From the IMG/VR virus record IMGVR_UViG_3300009059_000030, positions 1 through 37,183 of that record: DNA of 37,183 bases; one strand, 5' to 3'. Shown here in pieces: positions 22,179-29,953 of this stretch (position 1 is its first letter; the number at the start of each line of letters is the position of its first letter). This DNA is from a virus. A program made the position numbers and the translations under genes. Under the pieces are notes generated by a model. It was given only the letters and a program-made list of their open reading frames with translations, did no database searches and was not told the origin of the DNA.

Positions 22179-23522
22179 TTATACCGGTTGTTCTCCTGTT
22201 TGAATTTCACCCTCTACTGCTCCAACTTCTGGCACCGCATCTGCACCAGCAACTGGAACCTCACCACCAACTGGTGCAGTTTCTCCACCGCCTCCACCAA
22301 ACTCTGGAATAGCCGAACCACCAGATGATGTCATTCCACCACCATCCCCTCCTCCTAAGTTACCAGCCTGTGCAACATTCTCAGCAGCTTCCAGATGTTC
22401 TCTCCAATTTGGACCAGTCTGAGCTATTTGATCCAATTCCCACTTCAATGCCGCATCTTTTCTCAACCATTCCATATTTTCGCTTATTTTTGAATCATTT
22501 AAGTCCAAATAATGACGCATTGCAAAAGTTTTTGAAATTTGATCTTGTGCTGCCATACTTTCAAAATTCTTAATCTTTAATTCCAAATTTTGATTTTGTC
22601 TCAACGCAAAATAACTACTAGGAGGAACAAATTCTAAATCGAAATAAGATTCATGTAATTTATATTCATCCCACCAACCTCTTATTTTTAAATGTGTTAT
22701 GAAAGCATCTTTGAGACCTTTTGCGAATTGATATTGTATTCTCAATATCATTTTAGCAAATCTTAATTCTTCTCTCAGAATTTCCGACCCATCTTTAAAC
22801 GAATCTTCGGGGTTTAATCGTGTTGCTGGCACACCCAATGCATTGTAAAGTTTTGTTACAAAATACATTAAATCCTTTAATTCACCTAGATTTTGTCCAC
22901 CGTTTAACACTTGAACATCTGAACCAGTTTCTCCTGTTCTTTTAGCAAACCAAAATGAATCCAACATAGATTGTGGATCATATATATTACCAGCACTTCC
23001 ACCACCAGCTTGCGGATCATATGTCTTTTTAGACCAATACGACTGCATCAATTGTTTCAAATATGCCTCTGCTTTTGCTGGAGGCATATTACCCACATCG
23101 ATAACAAACTTTAATCTTTCTGGTGCTCTAACCAAACGATAAATAACAATAGCATCTTCGATTAAAGACAATTGTTTATATGCCCTTCTACCTTTTTCGA
23201 TATGTGGTATTCGGATAGACATATCTTCATTCCAAATACCAGAATTTATATATGTTATTTGATTTCCTTCAAATGTTATTAGTTGATGCTGTAAAGAATT
23301 TGTTGCATTAGGATTCGGCATCGGCAAGTTTGGTTGTCCTTGCTGATTATTGGTCATGTTAATTGGTTTTTGGAAAATGAAATTTTGTATAACATTGTTT
23401 TGTATGTTATCATAAATGGGGTTAATCAATTCACCCGGAACATTTAATACCCCTATTATACCCAAATCTTTATTTCTTTCGTGTACGATATTCTCAAAGA
23501 AAATTTCACCTTCGGTTAACAA
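22179..23522 (-). CDS. 20: Portal protein gp20, C-terminal part (same frame, after in-frame TGA)
   Basis: The 447-residue continuation of the T4-family portal. Starting from the TTG at 23522 it reads LTEGEIFFENIVHERNKDLG, IEDAIVIYRLVRAPERLKFV, VGNMPPAKAEAYLKQLM, the hallmark LNPEDSFKDGSEILREELRF and HYLDLNDSKISENMEWL. It ends in a Gly/Pro/Glu-rich tail of about 60 residues. This is the wing, stem and crown of the dodecameric portal through which DNA is packaged. The frame is identical to that of the N-terminal part at 23535-24050, with four sense codons (YCRQ) between the TGA and this TTG. TTG re-initiation without a ribosome site is unlikely to make a useful protein, so readthrough, a sequencing error or true inactivation must be considered. 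Confidence 0.85.
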   Translation of the reverse strand: MLTEGEIFFENIVHERNKDLGIIGVLNVPGELINPIYDNIQNNVIQNFIFQKPINMTNNQQGQPNLPMPNPNATNSLQHQLITFEGNQITYINSGIWNEDMSIRIPHIEKGRRAYKQLSLIEDAIVIYRLVRAPERLKFVIDVGNMPPAKAEAYLKQLMQSYWSKKTYDPQAGGGSAGNIYDPQSMLDSFWFAKRTGETGSDVQVLNGGQNLGELKDLMYFVTKLYNALGVPATRLNPEDSFKDGSEILREELRFAKMILRIQYQFAKGLKDAFITHLKIRGWWDEYKLHESYFDLEFVPPSSYFALRQNQNLELKIKNFESMAAQDQISKTFAMRHYLDLNDSKISENMEWLRKDAALKWELDQIAQTGPNWREHLEAAENVAQAGNLGGGDGGGMTSSGGSAIPEFGGGGGETAPVGGEVPVAGADAVPEVGAVEGEIQTGEQPV

Positions 23523-23534
23523 TTGCCTACAATA

Positions 23535-24050
23535 TCACCAACCTTTATGTTCAATATCAAAACTTTGAATGAATTTATAAAATTCTTTTTCAATTTCTCT
23601 TTTTTCTTCACTATCAATTTTATTGAATCCCGAAAAGGCAATATTTACAACTTTTCCATTTTCATCTTTATTTATAAACTCATCGCATATTGCATCAATA
23701 CAATCAGCAACCTCAGAAAATGCTGCCATTCTTCTATATTCTGACAATCTTCTTATTTTATCGGTATCTATTTGAGCATAGATAAAATTATGATAACCCT
23801 TATCGGTTGACATCAAATTTGGATTATAGTAATCCGAATTGTTTTGATTCATGAACGGTCCGGTAATAACCGATTGTTGCATGACTCTCAATTCGCGTTT
23901 TTTAGATAGTCTATCGAATAATTCGTATTTTGGATTAGTATCACCAACATCTAATGCCTGATCTACATATGGCAATTTAGACAAAATAGAAGATATAAAA
24001 CTTCTCCCATTATCTGATTGTCTATTTGGTTGTGGTAAAATATCAGGCAT
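23535..24050 (-). CDS. 20: Portal protein gp20, N-terminal part ending at an in-frame TGA
   Basis: A 171-residue frame matching the N-terminal wing of T4-like portals. Landmarks are RRLSEYRRMAAFSEVADCID, AICDEFINKDENGKVVNIAF and the helix KREIEKEFYKFIQSF. It stops at TGA (23535-23537) right after FDIEHKGW. Removing that stop gives a continuous gene from 24050 to 22179 of about 623 codons, close to other T4-like portals plus the C-terminal tail. Conserved sequence continues on both sides, so only this codon is disturbed. A late octamer (GATAAATA) lies 15 nt before the ATG. Confidence 0.85.
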   Translation of the reverse strand: MPDILPQPNRQSDNGRSFISSILSKLPYVDQALDVGDTNPKYELFDRLSKKRELRVMQQSVITGPFMNQNNSDYYNPNLMSTDKGYHNFIYAQIDTDKIRRLSEYRRMAAFSEVADCIDAICDEFINKDENGKVVNIAFSGFNKIDSEEKREIEKEFYKFIQSFDIEHKGW

Positions 24051-24065
24051 ATAACTATAATTAAC

Positions 24066-24073
24066 TATTTATC
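24066..24073 (-). promoter_or_regulatory. Late-promoter-like octamer (GATAAATA)
   Basis: Lies 15 nt before the portal ATG; predicted leader about 10 nt. Confidence 0.5.
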
Positions 24074-24091
24074 GCAAAAATCAAATTATAT

Positions 24092-25264
24092 TTATGATAT
24101 ATTTAACCCATATAGACCACAGTCTTTACATTCAAGTCCTAATGCTCCATCATATGTGTATTGTTTAGGTAATTGGTTGTCTTTGGTTAAAATTCCATAC
24201 CCGGCTTCGTTTTCTATTATTACATCTATCAATCCATTTTGGGTTGGAATTTGTGGCATCTCAAACGTTAAATAATTTTCGTTGTATAAAATAAATTCCG
24301 GGACAACAATTCCTCTGAACGATGGATACATATCATCCATTCTGGAAATACCGGAAAATGGTTGATATGTTGTAATTCCCGTAAACATATTTTCATTAGA
24401 TGCACTTAGGTATACATTTCTAATTTCGAAAAAAGATTTTCCATATATTTGAATAGTAGGAAAAATGGTTGCTCCTGGATTATCCGAAATTAATACGGAA
24501 CAAGGTTCAACGATTCTTGGTTGTGGTCTAGCCGACAGTGTTAAATAATCCGTTTGTCTATCATCAATGTCTATTAATATTTCTGAATTATCGTTAATTG
24601 CCGTATAATCCGAATTTATTACATAAATTTTTTTAATGACCTCGTCCATTTTTTTGAACAACCATCCCTTTATAGTAAAAGATGTATCAGCGGTTATTCT
24701 AAATGCTTGACTAGGACCCGCATCGTTTGGGTATTGTAATGCTATACTACCGTTCCACAAAACCTCGGTTCTTATTTCGTATGGCACTATTGAACCGTCC
24801 AAATCGGGAGTTTTCCAGGATATTACTATATATGGATCACAATATGGTGCAAAATTAGATATAAGTTGTTCCATATCATTTTGATATTTTGTTATCAAAG
24901 TCATATTAACACCGATATTAATAGGTATAGGTTGAGGTATATATTTTACGTAATTTGATGGAGTTGGTGTTTTGTTGTAAACAACATTATAACCATCATT
25001 TTTATTAAAAACTCTATTAGCATCTCTTGATATGGATGCTATGCTAACAGCAATTGCCGGAACTGTAATACCACCCGGTGCTGGATTTTGTAAATTATTA
25101 AATATTCTTTGTTTTGGTCCATACACATACTTCACCTTAATATTGTTTAAAGGTAACGATGGATTTTTTTCATTATCATATCTTTTTATAAAGATATCAT
25201 TGAAAGCACCAACGAATTGTTCTAATATCGTCTGAATCTCCCAATAGTATGTATATTTTTTCAC
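24092..25264 (-). CDS. 15: Tail sheath terminator gp15-like, with C-terminal Ig-like extension
   Basis: A 390-residue protein. Residues 1-240 follow the T4 gp15 plan: an opening YYWEIQTILEQFVGAFNDIF, then IKVKYVYGPKQRIF, a PIPINIGVNMTLITKYQNDM segment with FAPYCDPYIV, and a TSFTIKGWLFKK strand. gp15 caps the tail and binds the neck. T4 gp15 is only 272 residues. The extra C-terminal 140 residues (EPCSVLISDNPG, IQIYGKSFFEIRNVYLSA, IDVIIENEAGYGIL) look like an IPT/TIG-type Ig domain ending in a Cys pair (CKDCG). The start is GTG at 25262-25264. It is supported by a late octamer 6 nt upstream and by the lack of any nearby ATG. Confidence 0.75.
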   Translation of the reverse strand: MKKYTYYWEIQTILEQFVGAFNDIFIKRYDNEKNPSLPLNNIKVKYVYGPKQRIFNNLQNPAPGGITVPAIAVSIASISRDANRVFNKNDGYNVVYNKTPTPSNYVKYIPQPIPINIGVNMTLITKYQNDMEQLISNFAPYCDPYIVISWKTPDLDGSIVPYEIRTEVLWNGSIALQYPNDAGPSQAFRITADTSFTIKGWLFKKMDEVIKKIYVINSDYTAINDNSEILIDIDDRQTDYLTLSARPQPRIVEPCSVLISDNPGATIFPTIQIYGKSFFEIRNVYLSASNENMFTGITTYQPFSGISRMDDMYPSFRGIVVPEFILYNENYLTFEMPQIPTQNGLIDVIIENEAGYGILTKDNQLPKQYTYDGALGLECKDCGLYGLNIS

Positions 25265-25270
25265 TATGTA

Positions 25271-25278
25271 TATTTACA
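25271..25278 (-). promoter_or_regulatory. Late-promoter-like octamer (TGTAAATA)
   Basis: Ends 6 nt before the GTG start of the gp15-like gene. The usual spacing supports that unusual start. Confidence 0.5.
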
Positions 25279-25281
25279 TAA

Positions 25282-26943
25282 TTATACAATTCTATCTAAA
25301 AAATGTTTTGGAAGATTGTGTTTTTCTCTCATTATGGCATCCGCAACAACACCATCTAGAATATATGTCATAGAATAATCATCTTTCGATCTGGTACATC
25401 TACCACACATCTGAATTAATTTGTCCAACATTTTCATGGTGTATTGCGTTGGATTTTTCTCAAACATAGTTTTTATTCTTTTAGAACCAAGTGGTAAATA
25501 TGGGGATTTTAAAATTATTTGAAATCTTCCCAAGTCTCCATCTAAACTAACACCAGTATCTAATGATGGGCTAACTAATACTGTAGGTTCACTTGTATTT
25601 TTATGTGTTTCCAAGAGCATTTCATTATTAGTTGCAATATCTCTAAATAAAAACCTCGAATCGTCTCCAATTTTGGTTTTCAATTTATCGGCTATTTGAT
25701 TAGTATGAGTATGAATTAGTCCTTTTTCATTTTTATGTTTTTCTGTAATAGAAATCGCGGCATTTAAAACATGTGGAAGATTTTGTTCCATTGTTTTGTA
25801 TGACAATTTAAACTTTCTACTACAAAGAATCGGGGAACGTTTAGGATCAAACGTAGAATCCATTTCAAAATATTCATAATTTTTAATGCCTAAACTTTTC
25901 GCATATTCTTTATGATTACTAATAGTAGCAGACATCATCAATATCTTATCTGCTCGTTGAAACATATCTTGTGCTATTGGCTTAATATCATATGGACAAA
26001 AAATAACACCGTCACCGTCTCTTTTCTCTGTTAGAAAAGAACACCGTTCCCAATTTTCTACGGTTTCCTTTAATGAATTGTATAGTCTATTTAATTTAGA
26101 CATACGTTGCATGCATTTAAAATAGTTCTTATCACTAATTCCGCTTGGCATATTTGATAATTCTGATTTAACATTATCGAACTCGGATTCTACTTGGAGA
26201 TATATATCCTGTAACCAAGATAATGATGTTTTTTGATCATCTGTAAGAAGTTTTTTAAATTTTATATTCTCCGATAGTAAAGATGTATATTGTAAATTGA
26301 GACTACATTTAGAAACAAGTTCATCCTCCAACCCATTTGCTTCGTCACAAATATAAATTTCCCGTTTCTTTAAAAAATCCGGTAAATTGAAAAATAACCG
26401 GTAATTTAAAATAGGACAATGTGCCGACAATGATGCATTTCTTGCTCTATAATAAGGACAAACATCTGCATCAAAACACTCCTGTTTTTGTTTGGGGGAA
26501 AACATACACGGGGCATTATCTGTTGTGAAGTTATAATCAACCTCACACTGATAATTGTTCTTACCTTTAATGGTTGGAGTATCTGGAAACAGACCCTGAT
26601 ATTGATCCTGTAACGATTTTGTTATAGTAAGAATGAAAGAACTAGAAGATTTAGCATTTAAAAAAGTATCTTCATATAGATATTCATTGTTCTTATTTTT
26701 CTTATAAATCCCATAAGAATTTATAAGACCAATGAGAGTATCATCCATATATGATGATGAATTGCCCACAGTGAGTCCTATATGGCTTTTACCAGAGCCG
26801 GTGGGTAGACAACCAATAACAAATTTTTTACCAGTATTGAAGCACTTTTCTATTTTAGAAAGTGCTTCTTCTTGTTGTTTTCGTGGTTTAGAATTTTCTG
26901 GAAAAAAATCTACTAGTTTATTTTTAATCTCTGAAGTTTTCAA
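25282..26943 (-). CDS. DinG/XPD-like helicase with probable Fe-S cluster
   Basis: A 553-residue superfamily 2 helicase of the XPD/DinG branch. Walker A is LPTGSGKS (46-53), followed by a Cys-rich insertion (Cys133, 146, 156, 162, 176) in the place of the 4Fe-4S domain. A DEAN box (200-203), SATISN (motif III), VSPSLDTGVSLDG and QMCGRCTRSKDD (motif VI, with two extra Cys) follow. Such enzymes are 5'-3' DNA helicases acting on R-loops, D-loops and forked DNA. T4 itself does not encode one; its equivalents are Dda, gp41 and UvsW. The gene is last in a tight operon with a zinc-type protein and clamp-loader gp62. It may partner with UvsW in recombination-driven replication. Confidence 0.88.
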   Translation of the reverse strand: MKTSEIKNKLVDFFPENSKPRKQQEEALSKIEKCFNTGKKFVIGCLPTGSGKSHIGLTVGNSSSYMDDTLIGLINSYGIYKKNKNNEYLYEDTFLNAKSSSSFILTITKSLQDQYQGLFPDTPTIKGKNNYQCEVDYNFTTDNAPCMFSPKQKQECFDADVCPYYRARNASLSAHCPILNYRLFFNLPDFLKKREIYICDEANGLEDELVSKCSLNLQYTSLLSENIKFKKLLTDDQKTSLSWLQDIYLQVESEFDNVKSELSNMPSGISDKNYFKCMQRMSKLNRLYNSLKETVENWERCSFLTEKRDGDGVIFCPYDIKPIAQDMFQRADKILMMSATISNHKEYAKSLGIKNYEYFEMDSTFDPKRSPILCSRKFKLSYKTMEQNLPHVLNAAISITEKHKNEKGLIHTHTNQIADKLKTKIGDDSRFLFRDIATNNEMLLETHKNTSEPTVLVSPSLDTGVSLDGDLGRFQIILKSPYLPLGSKRIKTMFEKNPTQYTMKMLDKLIQMCGRCTRSKDDYSMTYILDGVVADAIMREKHNLPKHFLDRIV

Positions 26944-27178
26944 GACTTCTCACTATATCAACATTTACAACTTTGCGCAAGCAAGAACATGGAGGAAAAC
27001 AATAGTCTTGTTGGTTTCTTCCTCTATTGTGTCTACCGTAGCATTTTTTACAATTGCTGGGAGGGTATTTGGTCAACGGTATTTGACCAACATCTAAAAG
27101 TTTTACATCACTTTCCAGAACATCATAAATAATTCCAGAAAAAACGCTATATACGGGTATTGATTTGTTAGTTTCCAT
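26924..27178 (-). CDS. Small zinc-knuckle-type protein
   Basis: An 84-residue protein. The C-terminal half carries CKKCYGRHNRGRN, then YCFPPCSCLRK, an arrangement of two Cys pairs around a basic, Gly/Arg-rich loop as in DnaJ-like or rubredoxin-like zinc knuckles. The first half is a small beta region (VYSVFSGIIYDVLESDVKLL). It overlaps the helicase by 20 nt and the preceding gene by 11 nt, so it is translationally tied to both. A nucleic-acid or protein adaptor role for the helicase is possible but unproven. Confidence 0.7.
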   Translation of the reverse strand: METNKSIPVYSVFSGIIYDVLESDVKLLDVGQIPLTKYPPSNCKKCYGRHNRGRNQQDYCFPPCSCLRKVVNVDIVRSLENFRD

Positions 27179-27521
27179 CTAAAGATAATATTGTATCCCA
27201 AAATTTATTACCTGCAACTTTTTTTGGATATAAGTTTAAATTAATTTCAATTTCAGGTGCATATTTAGCAAGTGTTTTAATGCGGTAGTCGAAAAATACT
27301 AAATTATCATCTGCATGAATTTCAACACCATATGGTATAGGAATTTCTATCTTTTCTTTTTCTTTTTTTACGGTATTCATAATAAATACTAAAAAGAAAT
27401 TTTTTTGATAAAAAAGAATTAACTTTCCTTTTTTATAAGATTTTTTGCCTATGTCCATTACAATATTTTTTTGCAATAAAAATTTACATGCTTTTTCTAA
27501 TTGAGAACCGTGTATAGTCAT
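27168..27521 (-). CDS. Hypothetical protein
   Basis: A 117-residue protein that I do not recognise. The N-terminal part has a helix and a hairpin with hydrophobic strands (KGKLILFYQKNFFLVFIMNT), a Lys/Glu stretch (VKKEKEKIEIPIPYGVE) and a strand-rich end. It overlaps its neighbours by 1 nt upstream and 11 nt downstream within the helicase operon. An internal ATG at MNTVKKEKEKIEI (residue 48) is a possible alternative start, because the first 45 residues are the least gene-like part. Confidence 0.55.
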   Translation of the reverse strand: MTIHGSQLEKACKFLLQKNIVMDIGKKSYKKGKLILFYQKNFFLVFIMNTVKKEKEKIEIPIPYGVEIHADDNLVFFDYRIKTLAKYAPEIEINLNLYPKKVAGNKFWDTILSLDGN

Positions 27522-27910
27522 TATTTGTTCATAAATGCTCTTTTTTGAGCAGCCGTCATCTTATTTAAAACAAGATCGAAATATCTCCAAAATTCAGCTT
27601 GTTCATTTTTAGATCCCATTTTAAAAACTTTTACCAGTTCACAGCTATTGGCTGGTATGGCTCTCCAGTCTTGCATAAAGATATCCCATACAACAACAAG
27701 ACCTTTAGACTCTGCGTTATATGGGGGTTCGGATGTGGGAGGAACGAAGTTAAGTATATTTTTACCTAATGTTGAATTTAAAACTGCCACATTTAAGGTG
27801 CATAACATTCTTCGGGTTGGTGGTATACGCAGTTTGGTCCTTCGTACAAATTTTACTTCTACGATAGAAGAACTACATAAACTTTTTAATCCTGTTATGC
27901 TTAGTGACAT
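27521..27910 (-). CDS. Sm-like beta-barrel (WYL_2-type) phage protein
   Basis: A 129-residue protein. Its order of elements (LKSLCSSSIVEVKFVRRT, RRMLCTLNVAVL, then GLVVVWDIFMQDWRAIPANS) resembles the short SH3/Sm-like barrel family common in T4-like phages, in which a v.FtK strand is followed by R.m.CTL and vwD...gWR. A C-terminal helical tail (EFWRYFDLVLNKMTAAQKRA) is added here. Function in that family is unknown; regulatory or nucleic-acid binding roles are guessed from the fold. It lies 2 nt downstream of the GroES-like gene and 1 nt overlaps the next. Confidence 0.5.
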   Translation of the reverse strand: MSLSITGLKSLCSSSIVEVKFVRRTKLRIPPTRRMLCTLNVAVLNSTLGKNILNFVPPTSEPPYNAESKGLVVVWDIFMQDWRAIPANSCELVKVFKMGSKNEQAEFWRYFDLVLNKMTAAQKRAFMNK

Positions 27911-27912
27911 TG

Positions 27913-28293
27913 TTAATCAATAGGTGAACATACTCCAAATATTCTGCTCTCATTTAAGAAAACAATATTTTTCAATCCATTTAAATTATTAACCTGAATG
28001 CCTTTGTCATTTGGAAAAATAATATGATCTCCTTGTTTGACTGTTTTACAATTTGGTCCTGCTAGTAAAACCTTAGCCACTCTCCATGCGAAATGCACCG
28101 TATTAATAGGGACCCAAATGCTACCCCTCTTGACCTCGGTACCCGCATCATTAACATCTACATATTGACACATGAGAATATCGTCCAATACTTTGTCTAG
28201 ATGCCAATCTATTAGTTCCAACGAACCTCCCTTGTAGTGTTCCAATTGCACCTTACCGCCAATTAAATCTTCTTGTTCTGGTCTTGTAATCAT
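27913..28293 (-). CDS. GroES/gp31-like co-chaperonin candidate
   Basis: A 126-residue protein. The order of elements fits a 10-kDa chaperonin fold: VLDDILMCQYVDVNDAGTEV, a mobile-loop-like stretch GSIWVPI, then RVAKVLLAGPNCKTVKQGDH (compare the GroES V..VG.G....vkvGD pattern), IIFPNDKGIQVN, and a final FLNESRIFGVC strand. T4 encodes gp31, which replaces host GroES for folding gp23, and many T4-like marine phages encode a GroES. An N-terminal extension of about 25 residues is unusual. The resemblance is by pattern only, and the gene sits beside gp62 rather than with head genes. Confidence 0.5.
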   Translation of the reverse strand: MITRPEQEDLIGGKVQLEHYKGGSLELIDWHLDKVLDDILMCQYVDVNDAGTEVKRGSIWVPINTVHFAWRVAKVLLAGPNCKTVKQGDHIIFPNDKGIQVNNLNGLKNIVFLNESRIFGVCSPID

Positions 28294-28297
28294 ATAT

Positions 28298-28672
28298 TTA
28301 ATTACTATATGTTGTTAAATCCGCAAGTGCTTTTTCTAAAAAAATAATTTCTCTTTTAGAAATTTCCATATTATTTGAAATCATATTAATATCAACTGGT
28401 ATCTCTTGGTTGTTTTGTTTTTTAATATATTTTATATCTCCTTTTTTCTTTGATAAAATTATTTTGTAAAAATTTAAAAACGGAAAATCTAGCAGCTTTA
28501 TCATCCATCTATTAGTTGTAATATTTAGAATGTTTGAATTATCAACATTTGACATAGATATCCATCTATTAAAAATAAATGCAGATACATTTTTATCAGT
28601 TGGTTCTTCTTTATTTTTTTTAAGAACCCAATCTAAATTAAGAAATAAGTTATCAGTCAATGGCTTTTTCAT
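28298..28672 (-). CDS. 62: Clamp loader small subunit gp62-like
   Basis: A 124-residue protein resembling the shortened gp62 of non-enteric T4-like phages. It has LFLNLDWVLKKNKEE, then FIFNRWISMSNVDN (compare the .F.vNR.LS pattern), a long helix, FYKIILSKKKGDIKYIKK and a helical end. gp62 completes the gp44 ring and positions it on primer-template DNA. T4 gp62 is 187 residues and adjacent to gene 44; here the partner gp44 is about 19 kb away. It overlaps the glycosyltransferase gene upstream by 4 nt. Confidence 0.55.
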   Translation of the reverse strand: MKKPLTDNLFLNLDWVLKKNKEEPTDKNVSAFIFNRWISMSNVDNSNILNITTNRWMIKLLDFPFLNFYKIILSKKKGDIKYIKKQNNQEIPVDINMISNNMEISKREIIFLEKALADLTTYSN

Positions 28673-29343
28673 TTATATAATGATTTAAATTTAATTGCGC
28701 TTTCGTGCCATTCTGGAGTATTCATAGAATCTCCCATACCAAAATGGGTAACTTTTATAGGATAAACGCCCATTTTTAATCTATTTGCATTCGCTCTTAA
28801 ACAAAAACTTATATCATAATGATGAAAGCTGAAGTTTTCATCAAATCTAGTATTTGTATCTAAAAGTCTAGATATATTAACACCAATAAACAAACCATCT
28901 AAAATCAAAGCACGAGAGTCTGTATCACCAAAAACCGTAGTCCAACATTTTTTATCTTTGGAATGTGATACTTCACCCACCCAATCGTTTCGTTCCGACA
29001 TAAGATGCCACGCAGACATCGGCGCATTCAGATCGCACTTTTTAGAACCCGCCAACCCAACAATATCATATTTTTCAAATGCTAGTTGTAATTTTTCCTC
29101 AAGAAATAAATCTTCGATTAAAACATCGTCATGGATGAAAATTACGTATTTTTCTCTATTTTCTTCAGTAATAAATGAATTATATACGGAAGGAAGACCT
29201 TGTGTGTTTTGACATTTTACAATACAGTTACGTCGCAAACCAATTTTATCCAAAGACAATGCTAACTGAGAATTTTTATTAAAATCTGTTATATCCTTGG
29301 GTGTGGCTGTGACGATTATATATTCTTTGTTTATTTTGTTCAT
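28669..29343 (-). CDS. Glycosyltransferase family 2-like protein
   Basis: A 224-residue GT-A enzyme of the StrF-like type. The first strand is EYIIVTATPKDITDF. A metal-site motif H-D72-D73 lies in VIFIHDDVLIEDL, followed by ALILDGLFIGVNISRL, FDENFSFHHYDISFCLRAN (catalytic region) and a His-ending strand KVTHFGMGDS. Unlike the left-edge paralog at 112-882, it keeps its acidic metal site and is probably active. The donor and acceptor are unknown; DNA-base or surface glycan modification are both seen in related phages. It is the first gene of the operon leading to gp62, the GroES-like gene and the helicase. Confidence 0.8.
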   Translation of the reverse strand: MNKINKEYIIVTATPKDITDFNKNSQLALSLDKIGLRRNCIVKCQNTQGLPSVYNSFITEENREKYVIFIHDDVLIEDLFLEEKLQLAFEKYDIVGLAGSKKCDLNAPMSAWHLMSERNDWVGEVSHSKDKKCWTTVFGDTDSRALILDGLFIGVNISRLLDTNTRFDENFSFHHYDISFCLRANANRLKMGVYPIKVTHFGMGDSMNTPEWHESAIKFKSLYK

Positions 29344-29362
29344 ATTAAAAGTAAATATTTAA

Positions 29363-29370
29363 GATAAATA
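29363..29370 (+). promoter_or_regulatory. Late-promoter-like octamer (GATAAATA)
   Basis: Ends 7 nt before the ATG at 29378; predicted leader about 2 nt. This supports that start over the internal ATG. Confidence 0.55.
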
Positions 29371-29377
29371 TAGTGTA

Positions 29378-29953
29378 ATGAGTAATTATAAGAAAGTCAA
29401 AAAGAAAAATATGAAAAATACAAAGGCACGTTCGGAAGTAAAAAGAATTTTAAGTTCAAATATCACAAGATTAGATTTGAAAGAAAGTTCAGATGTTCCT
29501 TTTGTTAAAAATTTCTTATATTCATTATTCAAAGAACAAGAAGAAGTTGTCCCCGATGAAAAAACACCAAAAGCACCGGAACAATTCACACCAGAACAAA
29601 ATCAACAAGACCTAGAGGGGTCATTGGATCCAAATACTGACCCATCACAATTTGATGTTGAAGGCGTTTCACCAGATTTGACAGTACAGAATATTGAAAA
29701 AGTATTGGAATGGTCTAAAAAATTGGATGAGTTTGCAATGTTTTTAAATAGCCCCCAAGAAGATTCGTTACATAAAACTCTTGCTGATAATGATAGAGCA
29801 GGTAGCTTGCTCAGAGGTGTTACTAGAAAAGCATCCGATTCTATTACTAGAATTACCGGCGAGATTGAAAAATTGAAAGCGGTTCTTGATACCTATATCA
29901 ATACTGCTCCTAAAAAGTTAAGAGATACCGAACAACTTAAAATGGGAAGTTAG
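29378..29953 (+). CDS. Putative virion protein, unknown family
   Basis: A 191-residue protein. The first 35 residues are strongly basic (NYKKVKKKNMKNTKARSEVK), then LDLKESSDVPFVKNFLYSLF with a possible gp21 site (L-K-E before Ser). Next is a Pro/Gln/Glu-rich linker and a C-terminal helical region (SDSITRITGEIEKLKAVLDT). The late octamer 7 nt upstream indicates late expression. A basic head with an L-x-E site and a helical tail would suit an internal head protein, but no family is recognised. It converges on primase gp61 with a 4-nt overlap. Confidence 0.65.
   Translation: MSNYKKVKKKNMKNTKARSEVKRILSSNITRLDLKESSDVPFVKNFLYSLFKEQEEVVPDEKTPKAPEQFTPEQNQQDLEGSLDPNTDPSQFDVEGVSPDLTVQNIEKVLEWSKKLDEFAMFLNSPQEDSLHKTLADNDRAGSLLRGVTRKASDSITRITGEIEKLKAVLDTYINTAPKKLRDTEQLKMGS

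Noticed and set aside
22179-24050. Genome-wide reassignment of TGA to a sense codon.
   Set aside because: TGA is used as the terminator in several ATGA overlaps (for example at 879, 4585 and 28669) and the other structural genes are uninterrupted, so the portal TGA is a single-site matter.
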